DNA of 64,000 nucleotides, from NCBI RefSeq assembly GCF_020184175.1, contig NC_065530.1:78903260-78967259 (forward strand). The letters are read 5' to 3'. Every line of letters begins with the position of its first letter. The stretch's first letter is position 1. The notes below the pieces were generated by a model. The model did no database searches. It worked only from the letters and a program-made list of their open reading frames with translations, and was not told the DNA's origin. The position numbers were made by a program, and so were the translations under genes. Below are positions 1-11,104 of this stretch, in pieces. This DNA is from Aphis gossypii (Eukaryota > Arthropoda > Insecta > Hemiptera > Aphididae).

Positions 1-821
1 TATATTAAACATTCAAAGTTAATGACAGAATATATTTTAATTATGGGTGATTACTTTATTTTGAACGATGACACAATTTGTTTAGGCATATTGTTAGTTT
101 GCCTAGTAATATATTTTCGACAATACGGGGAGTGGAACTTATATATATTTTTAGCGTTAAAGATTTTTGTTGTCGTGAAAACAGGGTTAAAAGGTTAGAG
201 ATTTATTTTTGAAGTTTTAATCTTGTGTGCAAACTTTCAAAACTCGTTTGACGGTAGATAGCGTTGCCGTTATAATTGTTGTATTTATCTTTTAATTTTA
301 CAGATGTCTGTATTAACCAATTGTGTACTATGATGTTTTAAATTTTCTCGTGTTTATTTAGTTCTGTGTACACAAAACGATACGATCGTACAGGGGTTTC
401 AGCTCATACGAAATAATGTTAATTGTAAGTTGTGGTATAGTGGCAATGTAACCAGGATGAGTGTGCTCTTTTATAGTAGCTTATAGTTAAGTGATTGTAG
501 ACTTGTAGAGAGAAAAATGTTTAATATTAAAAGTGATGAGTATATAATTTAAAAATGTACTTGCTACTGCAGATACACAATAAAAAAATATTCTGGTTAA
601 TAACAGTTTTTCTGCCATTAGACAATAATATAGCCGATTAATAGACAACGACACTCATAGATTATTATTGGTATACCAGGAATCTACACGCGTTATTTAA
701 TAGTATAAAACATAAATAATCTATGCCTTTATATTATATATTAAATATTATATTTCCTATTAACTAGGCAATCAAGAACCGCTCAAGCCCACGAGACGAA
801 AACTAGTTGACCGTCATTTCA
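1..821. other. AT-rich intergenic stretch
   Basis: No open frame longer than about 60 codons and no recognisable domain on either strand. An AATAAA-like string around 580 could be a polyadenylation signal of a gene lying off the left edge, but nothing else supports a transcript here. Confidence 0.4.
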
Positions 822-829
822 TCTTCTTA

Positions 830-1015
830 CAAGGGCGCCCGCAGAAATTTTCACCAGGGGGGGCAAGGTGTATAATGTATATTATACATATATATATATA
901 TAATGCTAGGTTAGGTTAAGTAAAATACTGTAATAGTGTAATAGGTATACAAACATTGGCAACAAAAGCGGGGGGCATGGCCCCTCCTGGCCGCCCCCCC
1001 CTGCGGGCGTCTATG
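830..1015. mobile_element. Small GC-rich inverted-repeat element (MITE-like)
   Basis: A 186-bp block much richer in G and C than its surroundings. Its two ends are inverted copies matching at 13 of 15 positions (left CAAGGGCGCCCGCAG, reverse of right CATAGACGCCCGCAG). An identical 8-bp direct repeat TCTTCTTA flanks it at 822-829 and 1016-1023, as expected for a target-site duplication. It has no coding capacity, so it would be non-autonomous. An 8-bp duplication fits hAT-like elements, but this one does not match the usual nTnnnnAn target pattern, so the superfamily stays open. Confidence 0.65.
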
Positions 1016-1023
1016 TCTTCTTA

Positions 1024-3520
1024 TAAAATGAGTTTTTATATATCAGGCATGATTTATTTAAAATTATCAAACTCTACCACATCAAATCAATCTGATCACT
1101 ACATAACTTATATATATATATAGTACTAATATTAAATGACTGATAAACAGTGATACATTTCTAAAGTTATCACCTTGACAATATATAAAGATGACATAAC
1201 GAAATACTATAAACAGTATAAACAGCAAACAGGCGTGGTATAACTATGAAATAAAATACTACACTTTGTTTAATTTAGTAATCTATTTTTTTTTTTTTGT
1301 AATTTTACAGGAAAAATATTTGTAATTTTGTGTTATATGATGGTGAATTTCATTCGTATAATAACTATTTCTACCTACTCAAACTGTTAATTTTTTTTTT
1401 TTTGTGTAATTCAAAAACAAATAACTAATTTATAAATTAATTAACTTTATTTATTAATAAACTAATTAATACATGGAATTTCTACAAAATGTTTATATCA
1501 TTATTTTACATGCATTATATAGCTTTCAAAATATGTTGAACTGTTATAGGAATTTTTGATTATTTTTTTCTTCAAATATTAATAAAAAATTATTCACTGG
1601 GCAAAAATTCTTAAAAATTTAATCCAAGATCCAATTCAAGTTGTACTTGTATCTTTTTAAAAAAATTAAAAATATATAGGCACAACTTTATACATTTTTG
1701 TTATTTAGAATTTCAATACAATTTATCAAAATCACATTATAAAAAGGAAACTTTTTTGTAATTTAAAATCTATGTAAAATTTTCTTTATACAACTGACTT
1801 TTGAAAATTTAATAAAAGATTTTTCACAAGTAATTTATACTGGATTCAAAAAAATCTAAAAAAAAAAGTAAGTAAATTACTTATTTAAACAATAAACATC
1901 AAATTGGAATTAAATAAGTTGTTATAATATAGTATAAATACATGTCATTTTAATAATTGTAATAATTAAATAATAATAATAATAATATAACAGATACAAT
2001 ATTTTCGGTAAACATTATATCAAACTAGTAACTACCATAATACTTAGAGTAAAATAAATAACATTAATAGCTATACTTATCAAAAAACAGTAATATCAGG
2101 AAGTATACTAAAAAAAGTAAATTATAGGCTAATACACTGACCGATCGGTTTTGCTCAGAACCATTTTTCATATATAATAATATATGTATCATATAGGTAT
2201 ATTATCATGAACTTCAAATTTAACACATTCATAATGCTGGATAAAAGTGACTCAATTTATATCTAATATACATCATAACGGTAATAACTTGATAAATTTT
2301 TCTTTTTTTTTTATCAAACTTGTTTATACATTTTGACTCGGCAATGCAATCGGTTACCTTTTTTTTTGAGTTTTCACAAATTAATTTAAATTATTTCAGG
2401 TTATCTTGTAATTAAATACGACTAAAATATAATTATTAATCATATAATTATGGCATAAACTGTTTTATTAAAATACGTAATTTTGAGCTAATGTTTGTAG
2501 GTAATTATAACAAAGTTCCTTTAGAGGCACGCAACAAGTATAAACCATAACTCACTACAAACTACATAGTTATTATTCTAAAATCTAAATTACGTAAACT
2601 AAAAATATACTATTTTTTTTAATATTCATTTATATCAAAAGTTTTGTAATTCTAATTTGAAAATATTCAAACATATATGTGTTTGTAATATACTACAGTT
2701 ATAGATATTATTAAAATGCGGTACCTATTATAATATAATTATCAAAAATGTGATAATATGATCAATAATATACATTTAATAAATCGGGTATAATATAGGT
2801 ATCTTTTATATTTACTTTAAAATCGAATTCAAAACAAAACTGTTGAAATCTATTAAATAAATAATTTATAATTTTGTTTTATAATAATAGATTCAGATTC
2901 TGTGTAAATCAATTATTAATATATTGTAACTTTTAAATGCTTAGATAATTTAAATTCTATAATATTACTGTTTAATAATTTTAAATGTTATATACAACAG
3001 CCATTGTTTATTTAATTAATCAAATAAAATTCTATGAACATTTTCAAGTTTTATTTTTTCATTATTTAATATCGAACATTAGGCTTGCAAATATGATATT
3101 TCTTCGAAATCTATTGTCACAGACTAACTCGGATTTTACTAAAAACATATGTTCTACACCAGTAGAAGTAAACATGTTATTGTATATTGAGAACTAAGGA
3201 CTTTAACCAAAAAATAGTTTACTTCAGTAAAAATGTAATTTGTAATATTATTAACTAACTAAAATTTTTAGACCTATCAAATACCTATTTCCAATAGTGT
3301 TTTACATAGGTATTAGTTTATGATTTGGATAACTTGTATATTATGTACGTAATTAATAAGGGTTTTTAAATTCTATCTTTGGTCTAGTAAAAGTAGTTAG
3401 ATATCTTTTAATGCAAATCTATAAGCGCTTACATTTGATTTAAAAATTGTGTACCATAACCGTTTGGTTGTATCGTAGATACTGGTACAACTGAATAAAA
3501 GTTGTAAGAGGAAATAGATA
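1024..3520. other. AT-rich intergenic stretch
   Basis: Dense AT-rich sequence with short homopolymers and a short AAT run near 1970-1987. A 70-codon frame at 2985-3197 has random-looking AT-rich composition and is not accepted as a gene. I see no other feature. Confidence 0.4.
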
Positions 3521-3524
3521 TATG

Positions 3525-3710
3525 GTTGCTGAAGTGGCCCAGTGGATATTTAATCAGAGCTTGCGGGCCATACAAGATCACGCGTATAAATAATTACTGA
3601 TTTTGGTAAGTATTGCGTAACAAAATAATACATAAAAATCAACTCTGGTCACAAAAACCATAAGAGGTATCGATAATCCAGTCAAGTACAAACTCAGAAT
3701 GCAAAATGCA
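3525..3710 (+). repeat. Candidate degenerate tRNA-derived SINE remnant
   Basis: TGGCCCAGTGG at 3535-3545 fits the RNA polymerase III A-box pattern (TRGYNNARNNGG). It is followed by a tRNA-like run (GCTTGCGGGCCATAC, then GATCACGCG) where a B box would lie, but the B box itself is not intact. This is a weak call from motif resemblance only. A chance match or a fragment of another repeat is possible. Confidence 0.22.
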
Positions 3711-3990
3711 TATTAAATTAATTCGCATTTAATCGTATACCGTTTCTGTTTCGTCGTCTAGCGCAAAAAAACCATTAAAAACACTATGTCGCGCGACACA
3801 TGTGTAAACACACCTATACAACACATCCGCGACAGCCGTCTTTACGACACTCACGAACGCGTAGGTACGTGCATCGCGCGGTCGGCGAACGCGTCTAATC
3901 GCCATCGCCCCTCAATCTCGACTCCAAGTGGAACGAAACACGCACGTTCCGCTGACCACGAGAGAACACAGAGTGTGAATCGACGACATC

Positions 3991-4938
3991 ATGAAATTCG
4001 TGTTAAACGTGGTCGCGTTGGCGGTCAGCGTGTCGCTGCTGTGGTGGATGCCGCCCGTCCAGCCGTTCAGAACGCACGAAATCCTAAACAACCACAGAGA
4101 ACTAGTGCTCACGGTGGCGGCCAACGATCTAGTCTGGTCGAATTTTCTGGACGTGGGCATCAAGTTCAACACGGAAACGCTGTCACCCGCCGCAAAGGAA
4201 GTACTCGAAAAGGTGCCGAAAATAACTATGAAGAGCGCGGGCGAACAGCAACCGGAACATGTCGGAGAATCCTCGGCGGAGGGTCACATACAGTCAGAAC
4301 ACGTCATAGTCCGGGCGCTGCACGTCGTCGTCGACGTGGCGACCCGCTACAACCAGCATGGCGCCGCAATCGATTTTGCTTTGCACTCGATCGTGACGGC
4401 CATAAAGTGCAACGCTTATATGTTCGTTCTGATGCAGTTGGAAGCGATCGAGAAAAACATCGCGATGCAAAACGAGGTTGTCACCATGCAGCCGAGGGAA
4501 CTTTGGTGGACGATGGTCCGCGTTTTGGACAAGGTGGCGGTGCTCAACCAATACTTCACAACGGAATACCATATGTATCAGCAATGGGACGAGATCGCTA
4601 AAAAAGACATGACAAAGGAACTGCCACCAAAATTCAGTGGTTTCAAGTCATTGGTCATGGACACGCTGAAGAATTCGTGCGAGCTGAGCACGTTCGAGGA
4701 GATACATAACCACATGAAATTCAACAGCGCAACCGAAAACTTCGATACGTCTACCGGCTTGCAGGAGATTTTTAAGAAATGCCAGACTTTTTTGACGAAC
4801 TGGTTCCATGACATACCAATCAACACTATGAAACTTGAGGTATGGGAAAATGTTCTCAACAAAACAATAAAAGAATCGAGCGAATCGAAGGAATCGGAGG
4901 AATTGAAAGAAACTCCTTCGATAATTGAGTCAGCTTAG
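3991..4938 (+). CDS. Secreted lineage-restricted protein, intronless (paralogue A)
   Basis: This is a single uninterrupted frame of 315 residues. The first in-frame ATG follows an in-frame TGA at 3976-3978, which fixes the start. Residues 1 to about 25 form a clear signal peptide: Lys2, a hydrophobic core, then PPVQP before FRTHE. The rest is mostly helical in character with three cysteines, a Trp-Trp pair, and an acidic, Ser/Glu/Lys-rich tail. There is no second membrane segment. GC content is much higher than the flanks. I recognise no conserved domain. The C-terminal half aligns weakly with the gene at 7584-8660: a shared Ser-Cys, then spaced Leu, Phe and a Val-Trp motif. The two therefore look like ancient tandem duplicates. 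Secretion is well supported. A role as a salivary or other secreted effector is inference only. A long A run about 60 bp after the stop raises a retrocopy origin as a weak alternative. Confidence 0.8.
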   Translation: MKFVLNVVALAVSVSLLWWMPPVQPFRTHEILNNHRELVLTVAANDLVWSNFLDVGIKFNTETLSPAAKEVLEKVPKITMKSAGEQQPEHVGESSAEGHIQSEHVIVRALHVVVDVATRYNQHGAAIDFALHSIVTAIKCNAYMFVLMQLEAIEKNIAMQNEVVTMQPRELWWTMVRVLDKVAVLNQYFTTEYHMYQQWDEIAKKDMTKELPPKFSGFKSLVMDTLKNSCELSTFEEIHNHMKFNSATENFDTSTGLQEIFKKCQTFLTNWFHDIPINTMKLEVWENVLNKTIKESSESKESEELKETPSIIESA

Positions 4939-5430
4939 GCCCATAACGATTAGTTCTAAGAAGTATTTATCTTTGATAAATGAATACAAATAATTACAAA
5001 AAAAAAAAAAAAATTGTTATCAATAGTCCTAATAACCTTATACGGAATCTGATTTTTGAAACTTACAGTAGATCACCTGTAATTTATAATAACTCCGACA
5101 TACTATTTTACTAATACAGTTAAGTATTTTTTTTTTTTTTGTGTGTACTTTAAATTAAGTATAATAGATAAATTTTATTTTATTTTAAAAATGCATTAAC
5201 GATTAACTAATATACTTATCTAGAAAAATAATGATTTGTTTTACTTCTTTTTTTTTTTTTAAATATTATACAAATATAAAAGTATATCAATGGTGTTTTT
5301 AATAATTTTAACGTTTCAAATATTATGTTTGTTTTTTTTTTGAAACTAAATATAATATTCTAACGATGATTATTATTTAGTTACCAAAAAAATGGTTGGT
5401 TTTTACATTCAAACTGAATACCTACATACC
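4939..5430. other. 3' flank of paralogue A with poly-A and poly-T runs
   Basis: An uninterrupted run of about 16 A begins near 4999, some 60 bp after the stop codon, followed by several T runs. No canonical AATAAA lies between the stop and the A run. No coding signal is seen. Confidence 0.4.
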
Positions 5431-5439
5431 ATATTTTTG

Positions 5440-6175
5440 ATTTCCTGTCCGCATGTCTATAAATATAATATCACAAAGTAAATTTTTCGATGAAATAAAA
5501 ACAAAATAACAAAGATAATATTGTAAAACGTGGATGTAGATTTTTCCTATTTGTACGTGGGTTATTCGTCATATCCTATGCATAAATAACGTTGAGAGGA
5601 GGAGGATACGTAAACCATAGTATCATACAATAGTTTTCAAACTTAACTTTTCTTAAAATAATTATTGTTAAAAAAATTGTGTGATTTTTCCACGCTATTC
5701 GTTTATGTTGTCTTCGATTGTTTACCTCGTAGGTACAAAGTCGAAAAATATAATACATAACAACAATGATATCGTCCGCTCATATGAATTGAAACTTCTA
5801 CGACAATGCGCTGATTACCGGTCTTCTGGTTGCTACTGACTCTGGTACACTTATTGTTAGAAAGTGTGCAATCGGTTCACACACTAAAACACTGCAACTG
5901 CGCCAGTTGACCTGCAGTATAATCCTCTACGAGGACACACTCTTTAAAGACGTCCTGTCGAGGATCTAAAAGGTAAACGAAAACGCGATAATAAATTTAC
6001 TTGACGAGATGGACTTGCTCAGATACGTCATCGACTGAGGCGCGTAGAAGGTCGTGTTTAAGATACCGAATTTACCACTTAATGATTCAGATTAATTCGA
6101 AAAAATTAAACTGCTTATGTACAAGGATAAAGTCGAAGATATCATATACAAGAGAAGACTTTCTATAAAAAAATG
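5440..6175 (+). pseudogene. Decayed tandem copy of the 7584-8660 gene, with upstream region
   Basis: From about 5775 the sequence follows the start of the 7584-8660 gene closely: CGTCCGCTCAT before the start, an ATG at 5806, then matching codons for about 50 positions. It is dead. The third codon is TGA at 5812-5814 where the intact gene has a cysteine, and further stops and frame slips follow. After about codon 52 the similarity jumps to the part of the intact gene near 8335, so roughly 590 bp (about 200 codons) of the middle are missing. It then runs along the C-terminal part to about 6165. Upstream, around 5540-5640, there are short matches to the promoter side of the intact gene (7205-7300), such as TTTTTCCTATT and ATATC-TATGCAT-like strings. 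The copy therefore arose by DNA duplication with flanks, not retroposition. Confidence 0.85.
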
Positions 6176-7200
6176 ACATCGCTGCAATATAATAAGTATA
6201 TCTGTTGTAACACATCCGTGTATGAAATATAAGCAGGTGAAACGATCATAAGAAATATAGATATTTTTTTGCAATTAATGGATGTTATTTTAAACGATTT
6301 TAATTCTAGTTGAAAACTATCTTACTCTTAAATGTGTACATAACATTATTATTTATGAAACTATTAATAATGCTAATAAATGTATGTTTAGAAATTTATA
6401 AGAGGATTTAAAGAACTATTCTTTGTTGAGACATTTTATGCATCAACATTTAACAACATTTTTTGGTAGGTAATGTTTATTTGAACTTCGTGCATAATAT
6501 TTCTGTTGAGTAATTAAAATAAACTAATAACTGATAGGTTAAAGTCGTAGTTGTTACAAACCATTATTAAATCAACATCTACTTAGTGGTCATTTGATTA
6601 CTTTTTTAATGAATATTTAACAGTTGAAATAATTTGGGAAATATATTATTAATTATATTAGAATTTGTAATATTTTTTTCTGATACGCGCATAGACCACA
6701 ATCTCCCTCGCTTATCACTTGCTTGTCTTTCACTAGTTTCTGTATTAAAAATATAATAGAGTGTTTTGTATTAATATTCATTTTATTTTTACTTTTTTAA
6801 AATCTTACTATTTTAAATATATTTATATAGGTATCAAATTTATAATTAAATCTATTTATTTTTTACCCTCATTGATATTGTTTGATTATTGAAGTTAATA
6901 ATAAATTTAACTATTTGACTAATAAAATCTAATTTTATTTCCACTGGAATACATTAGAAATGTACTACTAGATTATAACATTAACTAACTAAAAAATAAA
7001 TAAAATTTTAAATAAGAAACTTTTTGATATATTCGAAAAATTATTATTTGAATTACTACAAAAATTAAGTTGATTCTCTAAAATTACATTTTATTATTCA
7101 CGTATGTATATTATTGTTTTGAACTGAAGCTCAGATGGCTATAAAAATGATTTATAAAGTAAGCATACGCTATTATTTTTCAAAAATACTGTAGAACATG
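6176..7200. other. AT-rich intergenic stretch
   Basis: Nothing recognisable on either strand between the decayed copy and the upstream region of the next gene. Confidence 0.4.
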
Positions 7201-7583
7201 GTTATAGTGCTTTTTCCTATTGTTCGGGTCATAACCATATCATGCATTAAGAATTTATGGAAGATAGTTTACACGTAAAATTACCAAACAATAGTCTTAT
7301 ATAAAATACTGATACGAAAAAAAAATATGCGATCGTACGCTACTCATAAACTCTGTTATTTCATTTGTTTACTGTGTTGAAACAACATATTTTTAACAAA
7401 AAAAAACGATATTCTTTCTTGAGTGCTATAACACGTTTATGCTAGCACGTGTGTACACAAGTCTATGAAAACATTTTTGAGCTAAATAGAAAAATAAAAG
7501 TATTCAAAGGTGGTGGAATAGTGAGCGGTTAGGACGTGTTTTTGTGACGTCCGCTCATCTGAATCGAAACTTCGATAACAAAA

Positions 7584-8660
7584 ATGCGTTGTTTACCGAT
7601 CTTCTGGTTGCCAATAGCTCTGGTCACGCTTTTCGTCACCCGGTATGCCATCGGCGTATCTACCAAATTACAGCTGGGAGAGTTGATCACTACAGTCATC
7701 TACGAGGACAAACCAAACGAAGACGTCCTATCGGAGATTGTAAAATTGGACGGAGAAGATCTGAAATCGATACCGTTTATCGAGACCAAGGTGATAGATA
7801 TAAATAAAGTCCACCCACTGAAGACGCTATTCGCGCTATCTTCTAAATACTCGCATTATTCAGGCGACGACCTAAACTTGAGCGTGATCATCTTCGGTAC
7901 GTCCATCACATGTTTGACACACAAGCGCTTGGCCTTACACCTGGCGCTGATGATCCGGCTAATCGAACAAGACGGCGGTAAGGTGTATGCCCGTATGCGG
8001 ACTCTCGTTTTTGGGAACATCATTCCATTTTATATGGACATGTTATTATCTGTCCATAGAAATGGCGATGATTTGTACAGCATGTACAAAGTAATATACG
8101 ATATGAATTCGTTGTTGGAAGAGGGTGCGATTTCCGACTACCAGCCTAGTATCGGCAATTTAAAAGAAGAGCTTAAAAAGCTGAACACCGTCATAGAGTC
8201 GTCTTGCGTAGTCAACAAAATGAAGGATTACTGCGAAAATTTCAAACTGAGCGAACTGGGAAAATGCTCGGACTTTATTACCGACGAACATCTGATATCC
8301 AGCCTAGTGGATGTCAAAACTTCTCTTGAATCTCTTAAAGCAAACGAGAAAGCCTTATTAAATTTTTTTAAAGAAATGGATTTGTTCAGACATATGGACG
8401 AAAAAGTGTGGACGAAATTGTTGAAAATACCACAGTTACCAACTCACGATACAGAGGAATTTGAAAGAACTGAACCACTTCCGTACAGGGCTGAAGTCGA
8501 AGATATCATAAATATGAGAAATTCTTCTACAAAATATGACTACAAAACAAAGGATGAAAATAACGCTGAAGCGAGTAAATTACCAGCGGGAGTAGTGAAA
8601 GACGGCGGATCGACGGATGCCCCGTTAGAACTTTCAAAGACAGAGACACCACCAGAATAA
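7584..8660 (+). CDS. Secreted lineage-restricted protein, intronless (paralogue B)
   Basis: This is a single frame of 358 residues with an insect-like start context (ACAAAAATG). Residues 1 to about 24 are a signal peptide with a hydrophobic core ending YAIG. The mature part is largely helical in character with four cysteines, including a Ser-Ser-Cys and two close together around residues 213-232. It has no further membrane segment. The tail is polar and ends in Thr-Glu-Thr-Pro-Pro-Glu. Weak but ordered similarity to the 3991-4938 protein covers an Ala-Leu-His segment, a Ser-Cys, and a block with Leu/Phe spacing ending in Val-Trp-x-x-Leu-Leu. I recognise no family. The gene has a dead sibling just upstream, so the locus expands and decays. 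A candidate AATAAA lies at 8810-8815. A role as a secreted effector is inference. Confidence 0.82.
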   Translation: MRCLPIFWLPIALVTLFVTRYAIGVSTKLQLGELITTVIYEDKPNEDVLSEIVKLDGEDLKSIPFIETKVIDINKVHPLKTLFALSSKYSHYSGDDLNLSVIIFGTSITCLTHKRLALHLALMIRLIEQDGGKVYARMRTLVFGNIIPFYMDMLLSVHRNGDDLYSMYKVIYDMNSLLEEGAISDYQPSIGNLKEELKKLNTVIESSCVVNKMKDYCENFKLSELGKCSDFITDEHLISSLVDVKTSLESLKANEKALLNFFKEMDLFRHMDEKVWTKLLKIPQLPTHDTEEFERTEPLPYRAEVEDIINMRNSSTKYDYKTKDENNAEASKLPAGVVKDGGSTDAPLELSKTETPPE

Positions 8661-8809
8661 TAGAATCTTTGGTGTTCAAACGCGTTCGTTGACGTTATAT
8701 ACCTACTCTAATTTGTTAATTTTTTGTAATTTATAAATTGCATGCATTTATATTTTCTAAACGTATCATAATATATTATGTTGAATTACTATAGGTATAA
8801 TAATACAAA

Positions 8810-8815
8810 AATAAA
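8810..8815 (+). terminator. Candidate polyadenylation signal of paralogue B
   Basis: AATAAA about 150 bp after the stop codon. The region is so A-rich that a chance occurrence is possible. Confidence 0.35.
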
Positions 8816-9150
8816 ATAATAAATTATATCATTTAAATAATGTAAATGTCACTTATGTTGAATTTTTATTTAATAATTATTGTTCAATATTAAAAAAATA
8901 AATATTAATAAACCGTTTGATTAATAAATTAGTTTAATTCTTTATTGCTAATCGGATAAAATTATAAAATTAATTTTCACTAAAAACTTTATATTGATTA
9001 ACCAAGATAAAAAAAAAAAAACAATCTTAATTTGGTAAATAATACAAAATGTAATATCAATATATTCGATATCCTACATATATATCCTACTGTGTGCGCA
9101 TAAATTTACTCTTATTTTAATCTATACTTTAAATGTTATGTTGTTGTAAT

Positions 9151-9837
9151 CAGTGGTGTATTGGAGGGTATACGGCGTATACTCACTTCTCAAGTTTTTT
9201 TTTTGAGTGTATAGTCTCTAAATAAACGGCAATACGTGGATATACGGCCGTATAGCCCCGTATAGGTACCCGTAAGAATTTTCAGTGATAAAAACAAAAT
9301 GTTCTTTAAATTTGTAATTTTCATTTCTCAAAATTGATAAACCTGTGCGAGAGGTACAATTGAGTGCTCACACTATTAACGAATCTTGTGAATTTTATAT
9401 TTTAAATTAAAATGGACTAATTTGTTATAAGAAAATCAAACATTCAATTCGTTTGCCTACTTTGCAGTTTTTATGATTAATTTTGTGATATGTGAGTAAC
9501 AAAATACAATTCTCAACACTTTGAATAAAAAATACTTAACATTTTAGTGCATATTTTGACTATTTTGGTTTTAAAGACCATAATATATTTAATTTTAAGA
9601 GTATATTTAAAATAAAAAGGCTTGGTTTAATGTGTTTATGTTTTTCATTGAGTTAGTTGTTGAAAAGTATTAATTTTGTATATTTATGATTTGATAATTA
9701 GAATAGAATTTGGTTGTTACTTTTTTCTCGCTTCGCTCGAAAAAAAAATTTTAGATTTATTTTTATAGTTATAATATCATTGACACCTAAGATCTAAAAG
9801 GCGTATACCCACAAATATTTTTAGCAATACAACACTG
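9151..9837. mobile_element. Non-autonomous hAT-type element
   Basis: The 687-bp element starts CAGTGGTGTATTG and its far end, read in reverse, is CAGTGTTGTATTG, giving terminal inverted repeats. A further shared GGGTATACG lies slightly inside. It is flanked by a perfect 8-bp direct repeat GTTGTAAT at 9143-9150 and 9838-9845, which fits the hAT target pattern nTnnnnAn. There is no open frame of useful length, so it cannot encode its own transposase. Superfamily assignment rests on the CAGTG ends and 8-bp duplication, both established hAT traits. Confidence 0.85.
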
Positions 9838-9845
9838 GTTGTAAT

Positions 9846-10870
9846 AAATATTATTCATAATACGTATATTATCAATAAAACCTACTTCTAATGAAATTGT
9901 TCATAAAAATAACACTCTTCCTATAATTATTGAAAAATAAAGTCGCTTTTAAAACATAATGATATAAGCTTTCTGTTATAAAGCTCTGATTGCACCAACG
10001 GATACAAAAAACCTGACTTATTACAGTGTGTCATCTATAGACTGGTTTTTGTCTTAATAATTAGATATTTAAATATGCAAAATATGCTTAATAATCTTTA
10101 AGAGTTTCTAAACTTTTTGAATACTGGTATATATTTCTTACTTCGTTCTGCCAAAGTTCATTAACTCTAAAAATATAATTTCGACTTCTTCGAGATTTTA
10201 AATTTGTTAATAAAAAAACGACTTAACCTATTGTCTTAGATTTTCAAATGTTTATAAACATTTCGAAATTTATTCTTACAAGCCCAGCACCAAATACCAT
10301 ACTTAAATGTTTGTTAAAAATTATTGAACATTGCAAAATTTAAAAAAATATAAATTGATCATATTACTTGAAATTCCGCTCTCAATTGTATTTTACTGAT
10401 CGATTCAGTCATCTTGTGTTACTTTCATGGGTCATTCTCTGTGAGTTTCGCTTAATAGGTTTACAATTTCTCATCTCACTTTAGTAAAGTAAATTTTCTT
10501 AAAAATACCTTACCTGGTTAGGGTACTTCTTTTTTTTACAATTAGGTATCACTAATCTGTTCAATATAATAAGCATGTGTAATATGATTAAGTAATAAAT
10601 TAATTTTTTAATAAGAAATCACACATTAGTGACAATTGGCTGGGAATTAACTAGAGTCTAGGTATCTGATGTTTTAAAATGTTTGGTTATAACAAGTGAA
10701 GTGATGGCACCAGTTCCTTTATAGACGACGGTCGGAGTTTCCCCGTATAGTTTGGAGATATAGAGGTTCTGTTCAATGGAGTTTGGTGAATTTGTAGTCA
10801 ATTATGGAAGTATTTATATAATTGTACAGCTGCATATGTCTTAGTTTTCATCGTAAAGTTTTTATGCATG
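9846..10870. other. AT-rich intergenic stretch
   Basis: No gene recognised. A slightly less AT-rich patch at about 10700-10790 has no sustained open frame. Confidence 0.4.
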
Positions 10871-10879
10871 ATGATGTAA

Positions 10880-11004
10880 TTGAACACAAAGGATGGAGCA
10901 TTTGTAATTTTTTTATGTGCTATTTTGTTGGTATTAGATACTTTTGCTGCAGCCGACAATTGGAAACCATACGTCCACATTGGTCTTAGTAGTGTTTTAT
11001 ACGG
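10880..11004 (+). pseudogene. Possible broken signal-peptide exon
   Basis: A frame starting with TTG at 10880 encodes a hydrophobic stretch (FVIFLCAILLVLDTFAAA) followed by a short polar segment, then meets a good splice donor (GGTAAGC) just after the codons for VLYG. That is the shape of a first exon encoding a signal peptide. However, an in-frame TAA directly precedes the TTG and there is no ATG. Either the start codon has mutated or the resemblance is accidental. No matching downstream exon was found. The end coordinate is the approximate donor position. Confidence 0.18.
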
Positions 11005-11104
11005 TAAGCTTATCTACTTAAAATATAAAAATAAAAAACATAGCTCGTTGCTTCATATGCTAACATATTATTATTATCGTTTTACTCAAATGTACAGATA
11101 AATA

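Noticed and set aside
3786..4601. 271-codon + strand frame overlapping paralogue A
   Set aside because: Arg/His-rich composition, no signal peptide, and a different frame over a well-supported gene. It is a shadow of the GC-rich gene.
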